A DNA stretch of 64,000 nt from Streptomyces catenulae. Lineage in GTDB: Bacteria > Actinomycetota > Actinomycetes > Streptomycetales > Streptomycetaceae. Shown piece by piece: positions 24,034-33,521 of the stretch (positions within the stretch are counted from its first letter, which is position 1; each line of letters opens with the position of its first letter). The translations under genes were made by a program, and so were the position numbers. A model generated the notes under the pieces. That model was not told the origin of the DNA. It worked only from the letters and a program-made list of their open reading frames with translations, and did not search any database. The stretch spans positions 81,242 through 145,241 of the forward strand of contig NZ_JODY01000011.1 in the NCBI RefSeq assembly GCF_000718015.1, read 5' to 3'.

Positions 24034-24708
24034 TCATACCGCGACGGCCCCGCGCCCCAGCCGCACCGCACCGCGCGGGCCCCGCACCACGGCGGTCAGC
24101 CCGGCCTCTCCGGCGGTCACCGGGGCGTCCGGCCACCGTCCGCCGAGCGCCGTCAGCCGCGCGGTGGCCGCCGCCGGATCGGGGTCGAACGCCGCGAACG
24201 CCTCCAGCGTCAGCGCGGGCAGCCCCGCCGCCGTCGTCGGATGCGGGGTGGCGCCCCAGTCGAGGAGGAACGGGGTGGTGCCGCCGCCCGCGCACGGCGG
24301 CGTCAGCTCCCAGGAGATCCGGCGGCCGTCCGGGGTGTTCCGGCCCATCGCCGCCGCGTCGCCCGGGTCGTACCCGGCCGCCCGCGCCCGCGCCACCCGC
24401 GCCGCCAGGCCCGTCGCCCGTACCGCCCAGGTGACCAGCCGCGGACCGGTCAGCGCGTCGATGCCGAACCAGCGGGGGCCGTCCGGCTCCGGCTGCTCCG
24501 GGTCCGGGCCGACCAGTTCCAGATAGGCCCCGGCACCGAGCGGACCGGCCAGCCCCAGCAGCCAGTTGCAGGTACCGCGGCCCGGATGGCTGCCGCCGGT
24601 CCGCGGCCGCACCCCGGTCAGCTCCGCCAACTCCGCGGCGGCGGCCACCGGATCGGGCGCCGCGTACACCAGGTGGTCGAGGACGGCCGGTGCCGTGGCG
24701 GCGCTCAT
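24034..24708 (-). CDS. VOC-superfamily (glyoxalase-like domain) protein
   Basis: 224 aa. N-terminal LDHLVYAAPDPVAAAAEL and GTCNWLLGLAG... AYLELVGPDP match the two-domain glyoxalase-like family (PF13468 type); the second half repeats a weaker VOC fold. Potential metal ligands His (LDHLVYA) and Glu (YLELVGPD). Start ATG 24708 overlaps the cobB stop by 4 bp (ATGA), so it is co-translated with the cobalamin genes. No known cobalamin step uses this family; it may be a passenger or bind a pathway intermediate. Confidence 0.8.
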   Translation of the reverse strand: MSAATAPAVLDHLVYAAPDPVAAAAELAELTGVRPRTGGSHPGRGTCNWLLGLAGPLGAGAYLELVGPDPEQPEPDGPRWFGIDALTGPRLVTWAVRATGLAARVARARAAGYDPGDAAAMGRNTPDGRRISWELTPPCAGGGTTPFLLDWGATPHPTTAAGLPALTLEAFAAFDPDPAAATARLTALGGRWPDAPVTAGEAGLTAVVRGPRGAVRLGRGAVAV

Positions 24709-26075
24709 CGCCCACCCGCCGCTGCGGCCACCAGCCGGGTGGCCGCAGCGGGCGTCGCCGCCCAGTGGACGTGCAGGTACGAGGCGTGCACCCGGTCCGC
24801 GGTGAACCCCTCGACCCGGCGCGCGGGACGGATGACGCCCCACGCCGGGGCGGCGCCCGCGCCCGGCTCCACGGTGGTGCGGTGGAACTCGTGGCCGCGC
24901 ACCCGGGTGCCCGCCGCGGCCAGCGCGTTGTCCTTCAGCGCCACCGCCTCCCGGTAGCCGAGCGTCAGCCGGTCCGTCATCCGGGCGTCGGCGGGCAGCA
25001 CCCCGCACATCGGCCGCCCGTCCAGCGACCGGGACAGATACAGCAGCCCGGCGCACTCCGCGGCGACCGGCGCGCCCGCCGCCGCCAGCCCGGCGACCGC
25101 CGCCCGCAGCGGCGCGTTGGCCGACAGGTCCGGGGCGTGCACCTCCGGGAAGCCGCCGCCGATCACCAGGCCCGTCGCGCCCTCCGGCAGCCGTTCGTCG
25201 CGCAGCGGGTCGAACGGCACGACCTCGGCGCCCGCCGCCCGCAGCAGTTCGGTGTGTTCCGCGTACGAGAAGGTGAAGGCGGCGCCCCCGGCCACCGCGA
25301 TCACCGGGCGCCCGTCGGACGCCCCGCCCGCCGCGGCGACCTCCGCGGCCGGGTCCCAGACCTCGTCCGGCAGCTCGCCCGCGCTGCGGGCCAGCGCCAA
25401 CAGCGCCTCCAGGTCGCACCCCTCGCGCACCCGCGCCGCCAGCTCCCGTACCGACTCCACCGCCTCGGTGCGGCGTTCGGCGACCGGTATCAGGCCCAGG
25501 TGGCGGGAGGGCGCGTGGACGGTGCCGGTGCGGCGCAGCGCGCCCAGCACCGGGACGCCGGACGACTCCATCGCCTCCCGCAGCAGCGCCTCGTGCCGGT
25601 CCGAGCCGACCTTGTTGAGGATCACCCCGGCCAGCCGCACCTCGGGATCCCAGGAGGCGAAGCCGTGCACCAGCGCCGCCACCGACCGGGACTGCGAGGA
25701 CGCGTCGACCACCAGCACCACCGGCGCCCGCAGCACCTTGGCGATCTGCGCCGTCGACGCCAGCTCACCCTGCCCGGACGCGCCGTCGAAGAGCCCCATC
25801 ACGCCCTCGACCACGGCGAGGTCGCAGCCGCGCGCCCCGTGCCGGAACAGCGGCACGATCCGCTCCGTCCCGCACAGATAGGCGTCGAGGTTGCGGCCCG
25901 GGCGGCCGGTGGCCAGCGCGTGGTAGCCGGGGTCGATGTAGTCCGGGCCGACCTTGTGCGGCGAGACCGCGAGACCCGCCTCGGCGAACGCGGCCATCAG
26001 CCCCGTCGCCACCGTCGTCTTGCCCGCCCCGGAGGAGGGCGCCGCGATCACCAGCCGGGGGATCGTCCCGCTCAT
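24705..26075 (-). CDS. cobB: Cobyrinate a,c-diamide synthase (hydrogenobyrinate in aerobic pathway)
   Basis: 456 aa ATP-dependent amidotransferase. P-loop-like APSSGAGKTTVATGL near residues 11-25, SPHKVGPDYIDPGYH, VVEGVMGLFDGASG, and a C-terminal class I glutaminase domain with nucleophile Cys in VAAECAGLLYLSRSLDG and the triad His near VRGHEFHRT. Amidates the a and c side chains of cobyrinate or hydrogenobyrinate. 7 bp after cobO and overlapping the VOC gene. Confidence 0.95.
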   Translation of the reverse strand: MSGTIPRLVIAAPSSGAGKTTVATGLMAAFAEAGLAVSPHKVGPDYIDPGYHALATGRPGRNLDAYLCGTERIVPLFRHGARGCDLAVVEGVMGLFDGASGQGELASTAQIAKVLRAPVVLVVDASSQSRSVAALVHGFASWDPEVRLAGVILNKVGSDRHEALLREAMESSGVPVLGALRRTGTVHAPSRHLGLIPVAERRTEAVESVRELAARVREGCDLEALLALARSAGELPDEVWDPAAEVAAAGGASDGRPVIAVAGGAAFTFSYAEHTELLRAAGAEVVPFDPLRDERLPEGATGLVIGGGFPEVHAPDLSANAPLRAAVAGLAAAGAPVAAECAGLLYLSRSLDGRPMCGVLPADARMTDRLTLGYREAVALKDNALAAAGTRVRGHEFHRTTVEPGAGAAPAWGVIRPARRVEGFTADRVHASYLHVHWAATPAAATRLVAAAAGGR

Positions 26076-26082
26076 GCCGGGC

Positions 26083-26679
26083 TCACCATTCGATGCCCCG
26101 CTGGCCCTTCTGGCCGGTGTCCATCGGGTGCTTCACCTTCGACATGTCGGTGACCAGATCCGCGAAGTCCACCAGCGCCTGCGGCGCGTTCCGCCCGGTG
26201 ATCACCACATGCTGGGTGCCGGGCCGCTCCCGCAGCGCCGTGATCACGTCCTCGGTGTCGATCCACCCCCAGTGCAGCGGGTAGGCGAACTCGTCCAGCA
26301 CCAGCAGCTGGTACGTCTCGGCGGCCAGATCCCGCTTGACCTGCTCCCAGCCCTCGCGCGCCGCCTCCTCGCTGGAGGCCAGGTCACGCTGGACCCAGGA
26401 CCAGCCCTCGCCCATCTTGTGCCAGGCGACGGTGCCGCCCTCGCCGGTCTCGCCGAGCACCTTCAGCGCCCGCTCCTCGCCGACCTTCCACTTCGCCGAC
26501 TTCACGAACTGGAACACCCCGACCGGCCAGCCCTGGTTCCAGGCCCGCAGCGCGAGCCCGAACGCCGCCGTCGACTTGCCCTTGCCGACACCGGTGTGGA
26601 CGAAGACCAGCGGCCGGTTGCGGCGCTGGCGGGTGGTGAGCCCGTCGTTCGGTACGACGGACGGCTGTCCCTGCGGCAT
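26083..26679 (-). CDS. cobO: Cob(I)yrinic acid a,c-diamide adenosyltransferase
   Basis: 198 aa, CobA/CobO/BtuR family. P-loop VHTGVGKGKSTAAFGLALRA near residues 27-46, QFVKSAKWKVGEERAL, and LLVLDEFAYPLHWGWID; ends with the PMDTGQKGQRGIEW tail typical of the family. Transfers the adenosyl group from ATP to the corrinoid cobalt. Directly abuts the chelatase stop (TAA at 26680-26682), hence one operon. Confidence 0.96.
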   Translation of the reverse strand: MPQGQPSVVPNDGLTTRQRRNRPLVFVHTGVGKGKSTAAFGLALRAWNQGWPVGVFQFVKSAKWKVGEERALKVLGETGEGGTVAWHKMGEGWSWVQRDLASSEEAAREGWEQVKRDLAAETYQLLVLDEFAYPLHWGWIDTEDVITALRERPGTQHVVITGRNAPQALVDFADLVTDMSKVKHPMDTGQKGQRGIEW

Positions 26680-28830
26680 TTACGCCACCTTCCTGGAGTC
26701 CTGGATGGGGTGTGCGGCGGACGTACCGCGCCCGCCGCGGAGGTTCCGTACGAGCCCCGAGACGCTGTCCGCGCGCAGCTCGTCGAGGGTGACGGCGGGG
26801 CCGCCCAACTCCCGGGCGAGCGCCCCGGCGAGCCCCAGCCGCACCGGACCGCTCTCGCAGTCGACGACGACGGAGGCGACGCCCTCGGCGCCCAGCAGCC
26901 GCCCGGCGCGCGCCGCCCGCTCCAGCGGCGACGGCGACCCGGCACCGGTCGCCCGGCCGTCCGTGACGACCACCAGCAGCGGCCGCCGCGAGGCGTCCCG
27001 CATCCGCTCCACCCGCAGCACCTCGTGCGCCTTGAGCAGCCCCTCGGCGAGCGGGGTGCGGCCACCGGTCGGCAGCGACGCCAGCCGCGCCGCCCCCGCC
27101 TCCACCGACGACGTCGGCGGCAGCGCCAGCTCCGCCTCCCGCCCCCGGAACGTGATCATGCCGATCTTGTCGCGCCGCTGGTACGCGTCGAGCAGCAGCG
27201 ACAGCACCGCGCCCTTGACCGCGCTCATCCGCTTACGCGCCGCCATCGACCCGGAGGCGTCCACCACGAACAGCACGAGGTTGCCCTCCCGCCCCTCGCG
27301 GACCGCCTCCCGCAGATCGTCCCGGCGCACCACCAGCCCCGGCCCGCGCCGCCCGCGCGCCCGCTGGTGCGGCGCGGCCGCCTGCAGCGTCGCGGCCAGA
27401 TGCAGCTTGCCGAGCGCCCCGCGCGGCCGCCGCGACCCGGTGGTCCGGCCGTGCGCGGTCCGCGCCCGTGAGCGGCGGCCGTCGGCGCCCTCGCCCAACC
27501 CCGGCACGTCCAGACGCCGGGTGACGAACGGGTCGCCCGCGGCCACCGCCGCCTGCTGCGCCGCCGGGGCCCCGGCCGGACGCTCCTCGGGCGCCCCGCC
27601 CGGCTCCGCGCCGTCGCCGTCCCGGCCCGGCGCGGGCTCGCGCTCCTGCTCCCGCGGCCCGGGCACGCTCTCCTCCCGGGGCGGCGGCGTACCGCCCCCG
27701 TCGGGACCGCCGCCGTCCGGACCCCCGCCGTCCGGACCGCCCTCGGGGCCGCCCTCCGGACCCTCGGGACCGCCCTCCGGGCCGTCGTCCTGCGGACCGT
27801 CCGGCTCCGGGTCGTCCTCGGGGGCCGATTCCGCAAGGAGCCGGTCGAGCTTCTCCTCGTCCAGACCCGGCGCGTCGAACGGCGCCCGGCGCCTGCGGTG
27901 CGGCAGCGCCAGCAGCGCCGCCTGCCGTACGTCCTCGGTGACCACGTCCGGCCGCCCGGCCCATGCGGCCAGCGCCGTCGCGGTCCGCGCCATGACCAGG
28001 TCCGCGCGCATCCCGTCGACCTCGAACCCCGCGCAGACCGACGCGATCTGCCGCAGCGCCCCGTCGCCGAGCCGCACCGACGGAAGCAGCGCCCGCGCGG
28101 CGGCGATCCGCTCCCGCAGCGCCGTCTCCTCCGCCGCCCAGCGCGCCGCGAACGCCGCCGGGTCGTCGTCGAACGCCAGCCGCCGCCGGACCACCTCAAC
28201 CCGGCGGTCCGGATCCCGGTCCGCGGCGACCTCCACGGTCAGCCCGAACCGGTCCAGCAGCTGCGGCCGCAGCTCGCCCTCCTCCGGGTTCATCGTCCCG
28301 ACCAGCAGGAACCGCGCCGCGTGCCGGACCGAGACGCCCTCGCGCTCCACATGGGACGCGCCCATCGCGGCGGCGTCCAGCAGCAGGTCGATCAGGTGGT
28401 CGTGGAGGAGGTTGACCTCGTCGACGTAGAGCAGCCCGCGGTGCGCCCGGGCGAGCAGCCCCGGCTCGAAGGACTTCACGCCCTCGGCCAGCGCCCGTTC
28501 GATGTCCAACGCGCCGACCAGCCGGTCCTCGGAGGCGCCCACCGGCAGCTCCACCATGCGGGCGGGCCGCCGCGCGTCCTCGGCCGCGCCGTGCGGGCCG
28601 TCCGGACAGCCCGGGTCCGGATCGGCCGGGTCGCAGCTGAACCGGCAGCCGCCGACGACCGCCACCTCGGGCAGCAGATCGGCCAGCGCCCGGACGGCGG
28701 TGCTCTTGGCGGTGCCCTTCTCGCCGCGGACGAGGACGCCGCCCACCGCCGGGCTGACGGCGTTCAGCAGCAGCGCCAGCCGCAGGTCGTCCATTCCGAC
28801 GACGGCGGTGAACGGGTAGCGGGCGCTCAT
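26680..28830 (-). CDS. Magnesium/cobaltochelatase ATPase subunit, fused ChlI-ChlD type
   Basis: 716 aa. N-terminal AAA+ module (about 1-340): Walker [12 protein letters not shown], Walker [11 protein letters not shown], sensor region [20 protein letters not shown]. Then an acidic Pro/Gly-rich linker (about 340-440) and a C-terminal von Willebrand A domain with MIDAS DASGSM and VTDGRATG. These drive cobalt insertion into hydrogenobyrinate diamide with CobN, and are CobS/CobT-like in role. cobN itself is absent here: only 103 bp separate this gene from cobQ. Start ATG with GAAGGAG upstream. Confidence 0.9.
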   Translation of the reverse strand: MSARYPFTAVVGMDDLRLALLLNAVSPAVGGVLVRGEKGTAKSTAVRALADLLPEVAVVGGCRFSCDPADPDPGCPDGPHGAAEDARRPARMVELPVGASEDRLVGALDIERALAEGVKSFEPGLLARAHRGLLYVDEVNLLHDHLIDLLLDAAAMGASHVEREGVSVRHAARFLLVGTMNPEEGELRPQLLDRFGLTVEVAADRDPDRRVEVVRRRLAFDDDPAAFAARWAAEETALRERIAAARALLPSVRLGDGALRQIASVCAGFEVDGMRADLVMARTATALAAWAGRPDVVTEDVRQAALLALPHRRRRAPFDAPGLDEEKLDRLLAESAPEDDPEPDGPQDDGPEGGPEGPEGGPEGGPDGGGPDGGGPDGGGTPPPREESVPGPREQEREPAPGRDGDGAEPGGAPEERPAGAPAAQQAAVAAGDPFVTRRLDVPGLGEGADGRRSRARTAHGRTTGSRRPRGALGKLHLAATLQAAAPHQRARGRRGPGLVVRRDDLREAVREGREGNLVLFVVDASGSMAARKRMSAVKGAVLSLLLDAYQRRDKIGMITFRGREAELALPPTSSVEAGAARLASLPTGGRTPLAEGLLKAHEVLRVERMRDASRRPLLVVVTDGRATGAGSPSPLERAARAGRLLGAEGVASVVVDCESGPVRLGLAGALARELGGPAVTLDELRADSVSGLVRNLRGGRGTSAAHPIQDSRKVA

Positions 28831-28933
28831 GTCGCGATCACTCCTTCGTAACGACCCAGGTCATCAACGTTGCGGTCGGCACCGGCCGACCGGTGGGTGC
28901 CCCCGGGCACCCGGGCGGCGGATCCGCGCGCCC

Positions 28934-30487
28934 TCACGGTGCCCCCGGCGGGACGAACGGCAGCCCCGGCGGGACGCCCTCCTCGATCAGCCGCAGCAGC
29001 GCACCGGTGTCGGCGTGCTCCTCGATCAGATCCCCGAGCCGGTCCAACTGCTCCTCGCGCAGCGCGCCGAAGCCGGTGTCCGGCGCCGGGACGAACGCCC
29101 GCCCCGCATCGGCGGCCACCCGCGCGAGGAACGCCCGCCGGAACGCGTCGCTCTCCAGCGACCCGTGCCAGTGCGTCCCCCACACCGCGCCCGACCGGCA
29201 GCCGTCCAGCGGCTGCCCGCCGTCGTCGGTGAAGAACGGCTCCCCGCCGCCGACCTCGGCCACACCGTGGTGGATCTCGTACCCCTCGGCGGACGCGCCC
29301 AGCGCCGTGCCGACCGGCCGGGCCAGCGTCTTCTCCGCCGCGAACCGCACCCGTACGGGCAGCAGCCCCAGCCCCGGCACGGTGCCCGCCCGGGACTCCA
29401 CCTCGTCGTCGATCACCTCGCCGAGCATCTGGTAGCCGCCGCAGATGCCCAGCACCGGACGGCCCTCGGCGGCGCGCCGGGCCACCGCCTCGGCCAGCCC
29501 CCGCTCCCGCAGCCAGGCCAGCGCCCGCACCGTGCCGCGGGTGCCCGGCAGCACCACCAGATCCGCGTCGGCCAACTCCTCGGCGCGGTCCACGAACCGC
29601 ACCACCACGCCCGGTTCGGCGGCCAGCGCGTCCACATCGGTGAAGTTCGACATCAGCGGCACCGCCGCGACCGCCACCCGCAGCACATCCGCGCCGTACG
29701 GCGGCGCCACCACGCTCTCGCGGACCGCGCCGCGCAGCGACACCCGCAGTCCGTCCTCCTCGTCGATGCCCAGCCCGTGCGCGAACGGCAGCACCCCCAG
29801 CGCCGGACGCCCCGTCAGCTCCCGCAGCATGTCGAGCCCCGGCTCCAGCAGCGCCACATCGCCGCGGAACTTGTTGACGAGATACCCGGCGATCAGCGCC
29901 TGGTCCTCCTTGGACAGCAGCGCCGTCGTCCCGAAGAACGAGGCGAACACCCCGCCGCGGTCGATGTCGCCGACCACCACCACCGGCAGCCGCCCGGCCC
30001 GTGCGATGCCCATGTTGACGATGTCGGTGCGCCGCAGATTGATCTCCGCCGGGGAGCCCGCGCCCTCACAGATCACCACGTCGTGGGCGCGCCGCAACTC
30101 GGCCAGACACTCGGTGACGGTGCCCAGCAACTCCTCGCGGCCACCGGGCCGCGCGCCGCCGGGGCGCCCGAAGTACCCCTGCGCGCTCATCTCGCCGACC
30201 GGCCTGCCGAGCAGCACCACCTGGCTGCTGCGGTCCCCGCCGGGCTTGAGCAGCACCGGGTTCATCAGCGCCGACGGCTCCACCCGGGCGGCCGCCGCCT
30301 GCATCGCCTGCGCCCGCCCGATCTCCGCGCCGTCCCGCGTCACGAACGAGTTCAGCGACATGTTCTGCGCCTTGAACGGCGCGACATCCACGCCCTGCCG
30401 CACCAGCCAGCGGCAGATCCCCGCGGTCACCACGCTCTTGCCCGCGTCGGAGGTGGTCCCCGCGATCAGCAGCCCGCCGCCGGTCAC
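28934..30487 (-). CDS. cobQ: Cobyric acid synthase
   Basis: 517 aa. Amidates side chains b, d, e and g of adenosyl-cobyrinate diamide. N-terminal dethiobiotin-synthetase-like domain with [49 protein letters not shown]-terminal glutaminase domain with nucleophile Cys in [12 protein letters not shown] and His in YEIHHG. GTG start at 30487 overlaps the cbiB stop by 4 bp (GTGA), marking translational coupling. Confidence 0.96.
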   Translation of the reverse strand: MTGGGLLIAGTTSDAGKSVVTAGICRWLVRQGVDVAPFKAQNMSLNSFVTRDGAEIGRAQAMQAAAARVEPSALMNPVLLKPGGDRSSQVVLLGRPVGEMSAQGYFGRPGGARPGGREELLGTVTECLAELRRAHDVVICEGAGSPAEINLRRTDIVNMGIARAGRLPVVVVGDIDRGGVFASFFGTTALLSKEDQALIAGYLVNKFRGDVALLEPGLDMLRELTGRPALGVLPFAHGLGIDEEDGLRVSLRGAVRESVVAPPYGADVLRVAVAAVPLMSNFTDVDALAAEPGVVVRFVDRAEELADADLVVLPGTRGTVRALAWLRERGLAEAVARRAAEGRPVLGICGGYQMLGEVIDDEVESRAGTVPGLGLLPVRVRFAAEKTLARPVGTALGASAEGYEIHHGVAEVGGGEPFFTDDGGQPLDGCRSGAVWGTHWHGSLESDAFRRAFLARVAADAGRAFVPAPDTGFGALREEQLDRLGDLIEEHADTGALLRLIEEGVPPGLPFVPPGAP

Positions 30488-31482
30488 CGCGCCCCGCCCT
30501 TCCGCCGGGCGAGGGCCGGACGCACCGCGCCCGCCAGCAGCCGCCCGGCCACCGTCGTCGTCAACGCCAGCACGCCCACCCGGTGCGAGAGCCGCACCGC
30601 CCGCGCGATGTCCTCGGTCGCCACGGGACGCCCTGCGCCGTTCAACCGCGGCCGGTGCTCGACCCGTCCGCCGTACGCCAGCGTCCCGCCGAGCCGTACG
30701 CCGAGCGCACCTGCGAACGACGCCTCGACCGGGCCCGCGTTGGGGCTCGGGTGCGCACCGCCGTCGCGCCGCCAGGCCCGCACGGCGCCGCGCCGGTCCG
30801 GGGCGGCGAGCACGGTGAGCGCGGCGGTCAGCCGGGAGCCGGGCCACCCGGCGACGTCGTCCAGCCGCGCCGAGGCCCAGCCGAACCGGCGGTAGCGGGG
30901 CGAGCGGTGACCGACCATCGCGTCCAGGGTGTTCACCGCCCGGAACCCCACCAGGCCCGGGACGCCGCCGACGGCACCCCACACCAGCGCGCCCACCACG
31001 GCGTCCGAGGTGTTCTCCGCGACCGACTCGACGACCGCCCGCGCCATCTGCGGCCCGTCCAGCGCCTGCGGATCGCGGCCGCACAGATGCGGCAACCGGC
31101 GGCGGGCCCGGTCGAGGTCTCCGGCGGCCAGCGCCTCGCCGACGGCCCGCGCCTCCCGGCCCAGCGAGGTGCCGCCCAGCACCGACCAGACGGTGGCGGC
31201 GGTCAGCGCGGCGGTGGCGGCGGTCCGGGCGGGGGAGGCGGCGGGCGCCGGGCCGCGGACCGCGCGCGTCAGCAGCGCGGCACCGGCGGTCGCGCCGCCC
31301 GCGCAGAGCAGGGTGTGGAGGGCGCCGCGGCCACGGTGGTCGCGCCAGAGCCGGGCCTCGACGGCCGCCGCACCGCGCCCGAAGGCGGCCACCGGATGGC
31401 CGCGCCGCGGATCGGCGGCGAGCAGATCACCGAGAAAGCCCAGGGCCGCACCGCACGCGTAGGTGGCGTGTTCGGCACGCAT
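30484..31482 (-). CDS. cbiB: Adenosylcobinamide-phosphate synthase
   Basis: 332 aa membrane protein (CbiB/CobD family), four to five hydrophobic segments. Attaches the aminopropanol arm to adenosylcobyric acid. Conserved [63 protein letters not shown] and [26 protein letters not shown] all present. First structural gene downstream of the cobalamin riboswitch. ATG 31482 has only a weak GGCGG upstream, 5 bp after the stop of a 20-codon leader ORF, so it may depend on coupled translation. Confidence 0.95.
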   Translation of the reverse strand: MRAEHATYACGAALGFLGDLLAADPRRGHPVAAFGRGAAAVEARLWRDHRGRGALHTLLCAGGATAGAALLTRAVRGPAPAASPARTAATAALTAATVWSVLGGTSLGREARAVGEALAAGDLDRARRRLPHLCGRDPQALDGPQMARAVVESVAENTSDAVVGALVWGAVGGVPGLVGFRAVNTLDAMVGHRSPRYRRFGWASARLDDVAGWPGSRLTAALTVLAAPDRRGAVRAWRRDGGAHPSPNAGPVEASFAGALGVRLGGTLAYGGRVEHRPRLNGAGRPVATEDIARAVRLSHRVGVLALTTTVAGRLLAGAVRPALARRKGGAR

Positions 31483-31486
31483 CGGA

Positions 31487-31549
31487 TCAGACCGCCGTCA
31501 GCCCTCGGAGGGCGGCGGACGGGCAGGGTCTGGCGGGGCGGCCGGGCAT
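31487..31549 (-). CDS. Putative 20-codon leader ORF between B12 riboswitch and cbiB
   Basis: ATG 31549 to TGA 31487-31489, preceded by GTGAGGA at workable spacing; ends four bases before the cbiB ATG. The peptide is Pro/Arg/Ala-rich without similarity I know. Because cbiB has a poor ribosome binding site, the riboswitch could control this ORF's start and pass the effect on by coupling. The frame is seen; translation is inferred. Confidence 0.35.
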   Translation of the reverse strand: MPGRPARPCPSAALRGLTAV

Positions 31550-31569
31550 GGCGGTATGTCCTCACTCAG

Positions 31570-31770
31570 GGTCCGCGCCCTGGTTCGACGTGACGGCGAC
31601 AGGAGTCTCCTGGCTCCCCGGATCGGCGCTTCCCCCGGCCTTCCGGCCCTGGCGAGCACCCGTCGGGCGTGCACGAGGCGGACCGTGGCCTCCGTCGGAG
31701 GAACGCTCCCCGGTGACAGTGGCGGGACCGCGCCGGATTCACACCGGACTTCCTCTGCTGTCGCCGATTG
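31570..31770 (-). promoter_or_regulatory. Cobalamin (B12) riboswitch
   Basis: On the minus strand the 5' part reads GGAAGTCCGGTGTGAATCC then GCGCGGTCCCGCCACTG (about 31714-31753), the classic cobalamin-element core, and the 3' part holds the B12 box GAGCCAGGAGACTCCTGTC (31596-31614). A CAGGG/CCCTG hairpin follows at about 31566-31582. It precedes cbiB and so is expected to repress the cob genes when adenosylcobalamin is abundant. Boundaries are approximate. Confidence 0.93.
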
Positions 31771-31778
31771 GCGTGGGA

Positions 31779-31807
31779 AGTCCACCATGCCCCGCCAACC
31801 CCGTCAA
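31779..31807 (-). promoter_or_regulatory. Candidate promoter for the riboswitch-cob operon
   Basis: Minus strand TTGACG (31807-31802), 17-bp spacer, TGGACT (31784-31779), placing the transcript start just ahead of the riboswitch. The -35 is good, the -10 imperfect. Confidence 0.45.
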
Positions 31808-31876
31808 CTCGCCCGTGACCTGCGACGCCGTGGTATCGCGAGACCTGTGGCAGAGGCCACAGGACCGGTACGACGC

Positions 31877-31917
31877 ACGGCGCCCGGCCCCCGCGGAGTG
31901 CGGTGACCGGGCGCCGT
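31877..31917 (-). terminator. Terminator of the pit operon
   Basis: Perfect 11-bp arms ACGGCGCCCGG (31877-31887) and CCGGGCGCCGT (31907-31917), 19-nt loop, about 20 bp after the stop of the small membrane-protein gene. Confidence 0.5.
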
Positions 31918-31937
31918 ACGCGCGGGTGCCGGACGGA

Positions 31938-32177
31938 TCAGGCGGCGACGATCAGATAGATGCCGTACGCCACCGCGGCCGCGCAGACCGCGTACGCGGC
32001 GAGGCCGCCGAGCCGCGCGCCGGTGCTCGGGGCACCGGCGTCCGCGGTGGCCGTCGCGCCCTCGGTGCGGGTGCGGGCCGTGCCGACGATGCCGACCGTG
32101 AACAGGCCCACGATCCCGACCGTCACCACCAGGGTGACGCCGAAGACCTGGCCGAGAGCTGCCCAGTCGATGCTCAT
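31938..32177 (-). CDS. Small two-helix membrane protein, co-transcribed with pit
   Basis: 79 aa with hydrophobic segments at about residues 10-33 (VFGVTLVVTVGIVGLFTVGIVG) and 58-78 (AAYAVCAAAVAYGIYLIV), separated by a polar Thr/Ala linker. No recognised family. Starts 25 bp after the pit stop with a weak GAGGAACC ribosome site, hence the same operon and PHO-box control. Possibly an accessory subunit of the phosphate transporter (context inference). Confidence 0.75.
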   Translation of the reverse strand: MSIDWAALGQVFGVTLVVTVGIVGLFTVGIVGTARTRTEGATATADAGAPSTGARLGGLAAYAVCAAAVAYGIYLIVAA

Positions 32178-32202
32178 GCTGCGGTTCCTCAGGTTCGGGC
32201 GG

Positions 32203-33450
32203 TCAGCCGGCGGCTGTCGCGGTCGTGGCGCGCGGGGCGCTCGCGGCGGGGGCGGGCTCCTCGCCCTCGGCGGGGTTCAGCGTCCCGGCCGGGGGCGGGG
32301 TGACCGTCTGGAGGGCCGCGGTGACCACACCGGGCGGCTCCGTGGCCTCGGCCTCGTTGACGTTGGTGTGGTCGATGGGCTTGCGGCGGGAGGCGGCCCA
32401 GATGGCGCCGCAGATGCCGAGCGCGAGGATCGCGACGGCGGCGACGCCCCAGTCACCCTGGTCGGCCAGGAGCGCGGCACCGGCGGAGACCAGGCCCGCG
32501 GCCGGCAGCGTCAGACACCAGGCGACGACCATCCGTACCGCCGTCGACCAGCGCACCACGCCGCCCTTGCGGCCCAGACCCGAACCCATCACCGAGCCCG
32601 AGCAGACCTGGGTGGTGGAGAGCGCGAAGCCGAGGTGGGAGGAGGCCAGGATGGTGGCCGCGGCGCCGGTCTGGGCGGCGAAGCCCTGCGGCGGCTGGAT
32701 GTCGGTGATGCCCTTGCCCATCGTGCGGATGATCCGCCAGCCGCCCAGGTAGGTGCCGAGGGCGATGGCCATACCGGCCGAGGCGATGACCCACAGCGGC
32801 GGGTCGGCGTGCGGGGCGACCACACCGCCGGTGATCAGCGCGAGCGTGATCACACCCATCGTCTTCTGGGCGTCGTTGGTGCCGTGCGCCAGCGAGACCA
32901 GCGCCGCCGAGGCGATCTGCCCGGCGCGGTAGCCCTTGGCCGTCTCCCGCTCGTCGCGCCCCCGGGCCAGCCGGTACGTCAGCCGGGTCGCGGCCATCGA
33001 CGCGATACCGGCGACCACCGGGGCGGCCACGGCCGGGATCAGGACCTTCATCACGACGGCGCCGCCGTGCACACCGTCGGTGCCCACGGACACCAGCGTG
33101 GCGCCGATCAGACCGCCGAACAGGGCGTGGGAGGAGCTGGAGGGGAGGCCGGCGAGCCAGGTGAGGAGGTTCCAGACGATCGCGCCGACCAGACCGGCGA
33201 AGATCACTTCCGGTCTGATACCGGCGCTTTCGTCGATGATCCCGCCGGAGATGGTCTTGGCGACCTCCACGGACAGGAACGCGCCGACGAGGTTGAGGAC
33301 CGCCGACATCGCCACCGCGATCTTGGGCTGCAGCGCGCCGGTGGAGATGGTGGTGGCCATGGCGTTGGCCGTGTCGTGGAAGCCGTTCGTAAAGTCGAAC
33401 ACCAAGGCCGTGACGATCACGATCCCGATGAGAAGCGTGATGTGTTCCAT
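32203..33450 (-). CDS. pit: Low-affinity inorganic phosphate (metal-phosphate) transporter, Pit family
   Basis: 415 aa, about ten membrane helices. Two inverted Pit repeats are visible: FDFTNGFHDTANAMATTISTGAL near the N-terminus and LVSLAHGTNDAQKTMGVI in the second half, both with the conserved GxxDxxN-type phosphate motif. SSSHALFGGLIG is the characteristic central loop. Symports neutral metal-phosphate with H+. ATG start; upstream lies a PHO box at 33500-33521. Followed by a small membrane-protein gene. The C-terminal ~60 residues are a polar Ala/Thr/Pro tail. Confidence 0.95.
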   Translation of the reverse strand: MEHITLLIGIVIVTALVFDFTNGFHDTANAMATTISTGALQPKIAVAMSAVLNLVGAFLSVEVAKTISGGIIDESAGIRPEVIFAGLVGAIVWNLLTWLAGLPSSSSHALFGGLIGATLVSVGTDGVHGGAVVMKVLIPAVAAPVVAGIASMAATRLTYRLARGRDERETAKGYRAGQIASAALVSLAHGTNDAQKTMGVITLALITGGVVAPHADPPLWVIASAGMAIALGTYLGGWRIIRTMGKGITDIQPPQGFAAQTGAAATILASSHLGFALSTTQVCSGSVMGSGLGRKGGVVRWSTAVRMVVAWCLTLPAAGLVSAGAALLADQGDWGVAAVAILALGICGAIWAASRRKPIDHTNVNEAEATEPPGVVTAALQTVTPPPAGTLNPAEGEEPAPAASAPRATTATAAG

Positions 33451-33499
33451 TCACCCAGGCAATCAGTTCGATGGTCAGTGACGCCGGAAACGTACGAAG

Positions 33500-33521
33500 G
33501 GTGGGTGAACGGGAGGTGAAC
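33500..33521 (-). promoter_or_regulatory. PHO box (PhoP operator) upstream of pit
   Basis: On the minus strand two adjacent 11-nt direct repeat units, GTTCACCTCCC (33521-33511) and GTTCACCCACC (33510-33500). Both fit the Streptomyces PhoP consensus G(G/T)TCAYYYR(G/C)G very well and sit 50-71 bp before the pit ATG. PhoP could activate or repress here; the sequence does not decide. Confidence 0.85.

Noticed and set aside
28827..28933. Possible C-terminal remnant of cobN (frame ending in YEGVIAT overlapping the chelatase start)
   Set aside because: The residues are explained by the chelatase ribosome binding site itself and do not match any CobN end I know; too short to count as a remnant.
31960..33519. 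Plus-strand open frame of about 519 codons opposite pit
   Set aside because: Gly/Asp/Arg-rich shadow of the transporter gene.
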